Assembly: GCA_021464525.1 (NCBI GenBank)
Contig: JADRCO010000727.1
Location: 1 to 27,454 of the forward strand
DNA: 27,454 nt
Reading direction: 5' to 3'
DNA from: Rhizophagus sp. LPA8_4_AMF
Taxonomy: Eukaryota > Glomeromycota > Glomeromycetes > Glomerales > Glomeraceae
Part shown: positions 21,552 through 27,454 of the stretch, piece by piece
Position numbering within the stretch: position 1 is the first letter of the stretch
Layout: each line of letters starts with the position of its first letter
Notes under the pieces: model-generated
Told to the model about the DNA's origin: nothing
The model's database searches: none
What the model saw: the letters and a program-made list of their open reading frames with translations, nothing else
Position numbers and translations under genes: made by a program

Positions 21552-21649
21552 GTCTACAAAAGCAAAATTGATTTACAATAACTTTATGATAAATACAGTA
21601 TTTGATCTTATAAAAAATCATTTTTCAAAAAAAAAAAAAAAATAATAAT

Positions 21650-23309
21650 ATGAATTACGAGCATACTCAAAATTTAGCCAATGATTTATCGAATTTACGC
21701 AAGGATACTAGCAATTGCGATGTAAAAATTAAAGTTGGGGAAGGACCAAATTCTAAAGAATTTATGGCACATTCTCTTATCTTGTCTTCTAGATCAATTT
21801 ATTTTAAAAAAGCATTTTCTGAACAATGGGCGAGGAAAGAAGATGGATTTCTTATTTCCAACCTAATATTTCTCCTACAGTGTTTGAAATTCTTATAGAG
21901 TAAGTTTATTAATTATATTTAATTAATTTATTACCGTAAAAAAACTACATTTACTTTTTTTTTATATATAATATAATAGTCATATTTATTCAGGAACATT
22001 TTCTGTTGATAATAACGAAATTAGCCTTGTTGATATTTTAATTGCATCCGACGAGCTTGAATTACTTGAAGTTTATCGACAACTCGAAAAACGTTTGCTT
22101 GAAAATGAATCTGCTTGGAAACTTCCAAGAGATTTTATTACATTATGTAAACACGATCGTTTCGATAATTTATATCAAGTTGCGATAGAATTAGTATGTA
22201 AGAATCCTAAATTTATTTTTAAATCAAAAGAATTTTTAAATATGGAAGAACATCTAATCCAGATTTTGAAACGTGATGAACTTAAGCTAGAAGAAATTGA
22301 AATTTGGGATTATTTAATTGAATGGGGAATAGAAAATACCGATTCTATTTTGAATGATGATTTAACTGAGTGGACGCCAATGTATTTCACGGAACTAGAA
22401 AAAATTTTGCATAATTGTATTCTTCACATTCGATTTTCCCAAATGTCCCCTAAAGTATTTAATGAACTAAGAAAAAATTATAAAAGTATTTTACCAGATG
22501 ATCTTATTGATGACGTCCTACAATATTTTTCAGATCCTAATTCCAAACCTTCATTAAAAAATTTACCATTAAGATTATCAGTATGCCCTTTTGACTCAAA
22601 AATAATTAATGCTAAAGACGCAGCAACAATAGCAAGCTGGATTGATAAGAAAAAAGGAATGCCTTATCGTTTAAAAGATATTCCTTATAAATTTAAGCTT
22701 ATTTATCGTTCTAGTCGGGAAGGATTTAACGCTAATAAATTTCATGATTATTGTGATAATAAGGGACTAACTGTTGTTATCATTAAAGTTCGAAATTCGA
22801 GAGAGATAATTGGTGGATATAATCCGTTAGATTGGCGTAGTATTAAGATAGTAAAAGATAAAAAAAGTAAAAGAGTAATATCTAAACCTTATGTTGATCA
22901 TAAATGTAAAACGTCAAATAGCTTTATTTTTTCATTATTTTCATCAACAAATGGAGTAATTCCCATATTGAGCAGAGTCACTTCTAAAAAAGAAGCAATC
23001 ATCTGGTGTGAAAACAAAGGACCGTGCTTCGGTTTACATGATCTATGGATTCAGAGTAGTAGTCCACAATCAAGATCTGGTATGAACACGCAAAAATCTT
23101 ATGAGAAAAAAGTTATTAATAGAGAAATCTTTGATATAGAAGAATATGAAGTATTTCAAATTATTGGTAAGAGATTCTCTCCCCTTAAACTTATTAAGAA
23201 AATATTTGATGTTAGTGTGAAAATGTACAAGAAAACGGAAAAAATAGTTAGGAAGAAAATGAATAAGAAAAAAGTGCGTAGGGAGGAACCGTATAGATTT
23301 TATTTATGA
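21650..23309 (+). pseudogene. BTB-BACK-TLDc gene with 4-base deletion in exon 1 (copy 4)
   Basis: Exons 21650-21899 and 21980-23309, with an 80-nt intron (GTAAGT...ATAG). Exon 1 is 250 nt where every other copy has 254. About 40 nt before the donor, four bases are missing compared with copies 3 and 5 (ISNQPNISP becomes ISNLIF), which shifts the frame to a stop at 21896. Everything else is intact: a BTB half with CDVKIKVG and AHSLILSSRS, HIYSG at the join, BACK with IEIWDYLIEWG, and TLDc with LIYRSSREGF, CDNKGLTVVIIKV, IIGGYNPLDW, GPCFGLHDLW and EEYEVFQII. The tail differs from its neighbours: no hydrophobic segment, but a run of basic residues (EKIVRKKMNKKKVRR). Either it is a very recent pseudogene, or the deletion is an allele or sequence error and the gene is a 527-aa soluble or peripheral-membrane member. 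Confidence 0.8.
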
Positions 23310-23656
23310 TTTTACTCACGATTTAAATTTTTTAGGCATCTGTTCAATTTTTTTTGTATTTATGAAGTTATAGGTTTACTAAAAAAAATTGATATATTTT
23401 TTTTTCTTTCATGAAAATATTTTCATCGATTTATTACATATATTTTAATAAACAACTCTAAATCTTGTATATGCAAATCCAACCTTAAATAGGTTAATTG
23501 TCTTGAATACTCTAACCCAGTTAGGTTGGGATATAATCCGATTGAGTTTTGGGTACAACATATCCGTAATAAGTCATCCGATATTATCAGGTGAAAAAAT
23601 TATTATGCGTTAATTTATCTTTTTGGAGAAAAAATTCCGTTCTAAAAAGGTTTAGT
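23310..23656. other. Spacer between BTB-TLDc copies 4 and 5
   Basis: AT-rich, no gene recognised. The stretch 23600-23656 aligns with the upstream sequence of the truncated sixth copy near 27045, including CCGTTCTAAAAA. Confidence 0.5.
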
Positions 23657-23675
23657 CCCGCCAAAATACCATATA
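23657..23675 (+). promoter_or_regulatory. Conserved upstream box of BTB-TLDc copy 5
   Basis: CCCGCCAAAATACCATATA, 105 bp before the ATG at 23763. It shares CGCCAA and ATACCATATA with the copy 3 box. Confidence 0.5.
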
Positions 23676-23762
23676 AGCATATATACAACGCAAATTTGAT
23701 TAAATGAAAATCATTTTTTTTTTTAAATATCCGACTGATAAATTATTTCGAAAAAAAAAAAT

Positions 23763-25485
23763 ATGGATTACGAGCTCACTCAAAATTTATCTAATGATAT
23801 ATCAAATTTACTTAAAGATACCAGCAATTGTGACGTAAAAATCAGAGTTGGAGAAGAGCCGAATATTAAAGAATTTAAGGCACATTCTCTTATTTTATCT
23901 TCTAGGTCAATTTATTTTAAAAAAGCATTTTCTGTACAATGGGCAAGGAAAGAAGATGGATTTTTTATTTCTAATCAACCTAATATTTCTCCTACAATAT
24001 TTGAAATCCTTATAAAGTAAATTTTATATCTTAATAATATTTTTTAATTTACTTGCGATACAAAATTACAAGACTAAATCTGTTATTTTATAAACATATA
24101 TATTTAGTCATATTTATTCAGGGACATTTTCTATTGGAAACAACGAAAGTCTTGTTGATATTTTAATTGCGTCCGACGAGCTTGAATTACTCGAAATTTA
24201 TCAACAACTCGAGAAGCATTTACTTGAAAATGAATCAGATTGGAAATTTCCAAAAGATTTTATTACGCTTTGTCAATTTCGTCATGATGATCGTTTCAGC
24301 AATTTATATCAAGTTGCGATAGATTTAGTATGTAGGAAACCTTATCTTATTTTTAAATCAAAAGAATTCTTAAAAATGGAAGAAGATCATCTAATCGAGA
24401 TTTTGAAACGGGATGATCTTAAGCTAGAAGAAATTGAAATTTGGGATTATTTAATTAAATGGGGAATTAAAAACACAGATTCTATTAATAATTTATCAAA
24501 ATGGACTTCAAAGGATTTCACAGAACTAGAAAAAACTCTACATAATTGCATTCCTTACATTCGATTTTCTCAAATGCCTCCTAACGTATTTAATATAGTT
24601 AGTACTCAATTTAAAGGTATTCTACCAAAGGATCTTGTTGATGATGTTCTTCAATATTTTTCAGATCCTAATTCTAAACCATTATTAAAAAATTTACCTT
24701 TAAGAGTAACAGTATATCCTTTTGACTCAAAAATTATTAATGCTAAAGATGCAGCATTAATATCAAGTTGGATTGATAAGAAAAAAGGAACGCCTTATCA
24801 TTTAAAAGATATACCTTTTAGATTTGTGCTTATTTATCGTGCTAGTCTTGAAGGGTTTAAATTTTTTCATCATAGATGCGATAATAAGGGACCAACTGTC
24901 GTTATCATTAAAGTTAGAAATTCAGGAGAAATAATTGGCGGATATAATTCGTTAGATTGGCGTAGTATTAAATTAAATGGCGAAAACATGCCATCTAACA
25001 ATAATGAATTTTATTATGATCATAAATGTGAAACTTCAGATAGTTTTATATTTTCATTATTTTCATTAACAAATGGAGTAATTCCTATATTAAGCCGAGC
25101 CTCTTCTAAAAAAGAAGCGATCATCTGGAGTAAAGACAAAGGACCTTGCTTTGGTTTACAAGATTTGTGGATCCAGAGGAGTTCAAGATCTGGTATAAGT
25201 AAACAAAAATCTTATGAGAAGAAAATTATTAATAGGGAAACTTTTGAGATAGAAGAATATGAAGTATTTCAAATTATTGATACGAGATTCTCTTATTACG
25301 AATTTATTAAGAGGATATTTAACGAAGGTAAAATTATACTTTTATATCTGCTAGGTGCTTTATTTGGTTTGTCATTATTAATTTTTCTCATATATGAATT
25401 TATTGAGGCTAATATTATAATTAAAGTTGCTGTTATTCTCTTAATTTATTTTTTTATCACGTTTATGATTTATATTTTCAAATAG
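23763..25485 (+). CDS. BTB-BACK-TLDc protein with two C-terminal membrane segments (copy 5)
   Basis: Exons 23763-24016 and 24108-25485, with a 91-nt intron (GTAAAT...TTAG), code for 543 aa. The join gives HIYSGTFSI and the frame is open throughout. BTB has CDVKIRVG and AHSLILSSRS. BACK has QQLEKHLLENESDWKFP and IEIWDYLIKWG. TLDc covers about 292-478 with LIYRASLEGF, CDNKGPTVVIIKV, GGYNSLDW, GPCFGLQDLW and EEYEVFQII. The spacing before HRCDNKG is a few residues shorter than in the other copies. The 65-residue tail has two hydrophobic helices at about 493-520 and 522-542, similar in layout to copy 3 but not in sequence. Copies 3-5 share HIYSG and CDVKI, unlike copies 1-2 (YIYTG, YNVKI), so two subfamilies lie on either side of TOP2. 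Confidence 0.92.
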
Positions 25486-26384
25486 ACAAAAATTATTGGA
25501 TAATTGTATAATATAGAAATATTCATTATACATTAGAAATATTAAATTTTTAATATCTCGATGATAGATTTTTTAAAGTTTATGTGAAAATGTTTATACT
25601 ACTTATATAAAAAATAGATACTGTATGTATGGTAATTATATTAAAATCTTTTTAAAATACGCCTAAAAAAAAGAGTAATGATTTATGATTATTGTTATCC
25701 TCCGTAATACTATCTAACAATTTCGTTTATATGTCTTCGATTTATTTGAGTTACGCTGTAAAACTATAAAACCGAAAAATATGGGATCTATTGTAGACCA
25801 ATCAAACTTAAATTAACGTTAATGCTGTAACTTCCTAATCTATATTAGCTATAAATAAGAGAAAGTCTTAAGAATTTTTGATTGGAAGGAAAACGATTTT
25901 TTTTATTATTGCTGTTCTAGATATGAGGTTTACATTGCCATTTAATATTTATTAAAATATTGTACTCATAGTAAATATAATACTGCAATTTCTATGAAGA
26001 TATTATACACAAATTGTCATATCTTGTTTTATTTTGGACGTTGTCCACCACAATGAATATTTTCAATTTGAAACTTACTTGCAAAAGTTTCAGTGAGATT
26101 TCTTTTTGAACTTACAATCGAAAGTACTTAAATGAAAATAAATTATTCTTTATTGCTATAAAATAATGCGTCTGTCGGGGGATATTTGACAGTCGGGTTT
26201 AGAATTTGGAATGATCGGGATAATGAGTTTTTGGTATCGTTTATATTATATCGAGATTGTGGTAGCCGGGTTTTTGTTCCAGGTTTAATAATTTTATAAA
26301 AAGTAGCATTTATAAAGAAAAAAGGACTAAATATTTAAGGATATTAAAGTATAGAGAACACTTGAAATTTTGGTTACAGCATAA
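25486..26384. other. Intergenic DNA, no gene recognised
   Basis: Mostly AT-rich. A G-richer patch at 26170-26285 has repeated TCGGG/CGGG words but no gene or RNA that I can identify. Confidence 0.45.
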
Positions 26385-26790
26385 TGTCATTTTCCCGAAT
26401 ATCATTTCCCGAAATCATTTTTCCGATTGCCCATTTCGCGAACTGGATCATTTCCAAAACTCTAATTTCTAAAATATTAATGTCCTGAATGGACATTTTA
26501 CTGGATTAATAAATGATGTGTAGGTTCTTTTTAACCCATTCCATTTCATTTGAAAGATTTTGATTACTATATATAATAATAAAATAATAATGCAATATTT
26601 ACATAAACTTTTTTGCCACCTGATCTACTACGTAATTATTGCAATATGTAATAAATTAAAAAAAAAAGTACAGTCTAGAACTCTAGAAATTAGCATTCAG
26701 GAAATTTGAATTTCAGAAAATGATCCAAGTTCGGGAAATGAGCATTCAGAAATGACTTCAGGAAATGGTACATTGGCGTTTGGTCGTTTT
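26385..26790. mobile_element. Foldback repeat built of degenerate TTTCCCGAA units
   Basis: The left arm (about 26385-26500) repeats words such as ATTTTCCCGAA, ATTTCCCGAAA and ATTTCGCGAAC. The right arm (about 26690-26790) carries their complements, such as TTCAGGAAAT and TTCGGGAAATGA. Read in reverse, the right arm aligns with the left, including a shared GAACTGGATCATTT-like block. The centre is AT-rich. This is a large imperfect inverted repeat of small tandem units, probably a non-autonomous mobile element. No clear target duplication was seen. Confidence 0.55.
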
Positions 26791-27044
26791 GCCCGAAAAT
26801 TATGTAATAAGTTTTAGCCGCCCAAAATGCCGCTAATTCAATTGAAACAACTGAAAGTGAATTTATGTGAAGTAGCATAATTATTATCCACTGTGAAAAA
26901 AAAGGGTCGAGAAGTGAAATCCCTGGAATTCTAGAATTAAAAGAATGTCACTACAGCAATTGATTCTTACCATTTATAGTTTACTGAAATAATTGCGTTA
27001 CAAGATAATAAATTCTTTATTTTATTAAAAAATGGAAATTAATT

Positions 27045-27196
27045 TTATGCGTTTAATAACATATTTATTTGAAGAATTCCCGTTCTAAAAAAAACGCCAA
27101 AATACTGTACATGCATATATGCAAAATCTTATTTTAAATACGGTTCCCGACTGATAATTTAAAAAATAAAAAAAAAAAATTATGGATTATGAGCTT
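27045..27196 (+). pseudogene. Promoter and first codons of a sixth BTB-TLDc copy
   Basis: The DNA aligns with the 150 bp upstream of copy 5: CCGTTCTAAAA, ACGCCAAAATAC (box at 27094), CGACTGATAA and an A-run before the ATG. The ATG at 27182 is followed by GATTATGAGCTT, giving MDYEL, identical to the start of copy 5. After 27196 all similarity stops, and the frame runs on for only about 14 unrelated codons to a stop. The gene body is replaced by other DNA, so this copy is truncated by insertion or rearrangement. Confidence 0.8.
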
Positions 27197-27454
27197 AAAA
27201 CCACTGCAATCACGTGGGCGTCATGTTTAGACTACCCACATAAATAATCATTTACAATTGTGTGACCACATCATGTCACTGCATTGTATGACGCAAAAGT
27301 ACCGATCTTGATATATTTATATCTAATGCGTCAATAAATACAAACAAAAATTAGTCTATCATATATACGGACTAGCAATTAATAATTGTCCGGAAGGACT
27401 ATTTACTGTAGCGAACTAGTAAAATTCACAGTACCGGTTTAACCCATGTTTTTT
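27197..27454. other. Unrelated DNA after the break in the sixth BTB-TLDc copy
   Basis: From the break to the end of the window there is no BTB sequence. The first bases include AATCACGTGGGCGTCATG and an inverted GTGGG/CCCAC pair, which could be the end of an inserted element, but the other end is outside the window. Confidence 0.4.

Noticed and set aside
26690-26878. Minus-strand open frame with repeated HFLK-type words
   Set aside because: The repeats come from the CCCGAA foldback element, not from a protein.
1-27454. Retrovirus-like, LTR or Polinton-type element
   Set aside because: I looked for long direct repeats, reverse transcriptase, integrase, capsid and polymerase motifs and recognised none in this window.

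Overview
The window looks like nuclear DNA of an arbuscular mycorrhizal fungus close to Rhizophagus (inference). It is strongly AT-rich, with short GTAAGT-type introns of about 70-100 nt, a eukaryotic topoisomerase II and an intron-bearing tRNA-Ala. It also holds a cluster of BTB-BACK-TLDc proteins, relics of the same family, and a decayed Crinkler-type NTPase. Expanded BTB/TLDc families and Crinklers are typical of Glomeromycotina.

Layout, left to right. Two BTB-BACK-TLDc genes lie on the + strand (910-2536, 2936-4545), followed by a decayed BTB relic (about 4834-5100). A tRNA-Ala(AGC) with an 18-nt intron (5607-5697) sits inside the minus-strand span of a fossil Crinkler gene (5392-6290). 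A second BTB/TLDc relic lies near 7100-7325. The centre is the minus-strand gene for DNA topoisomerase II (13630 to about 8647), with five inferred exons. A third BACK relic follows (about 15140-15350). Then come an intact BTB-BACK-TLDc gene (16165-17978), a near-intact copy with a 4-base deletion (21650-23309), another intact copy (23763-25485), and a sixth copy of which only the promoter and the first five codons remain (about 27045-27196). Intergenic DNA carries small palindromic elements (18492-18601, 19186-19263, 20142-20262) and a larger foldback repeat (about 26385-26790).

Every BTB-TLDc copy has the same structure: a 254-nt first exon ending two bases into a codon, an 80-98 nt intron, and one long second exon. 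Three copies plus the truncated one share an upstream box around ACGCCAA about 90-150 bp before the ATG. The tails after the TLDc domain vary: one or two hydrophobic segments in four copies, a polybasic tail in the fifth. The family therefore seems to vary membrane attachment while keeping the BTB, BACK and TLDc parts.

The most unusual single gene is TOP2. It has about 410 extra residues before the ATPase domain, built of tandem 37-residue charged/Ser-Thr repeats and a Ser-Lys-rich tract that resemble a topoisomerase II C-terminal domain. The protein appears to stop where the catalytic core ends. This suggests the regulatory tail sits at the N terminus. The 3' end of the gene model is the weak point of that claim.
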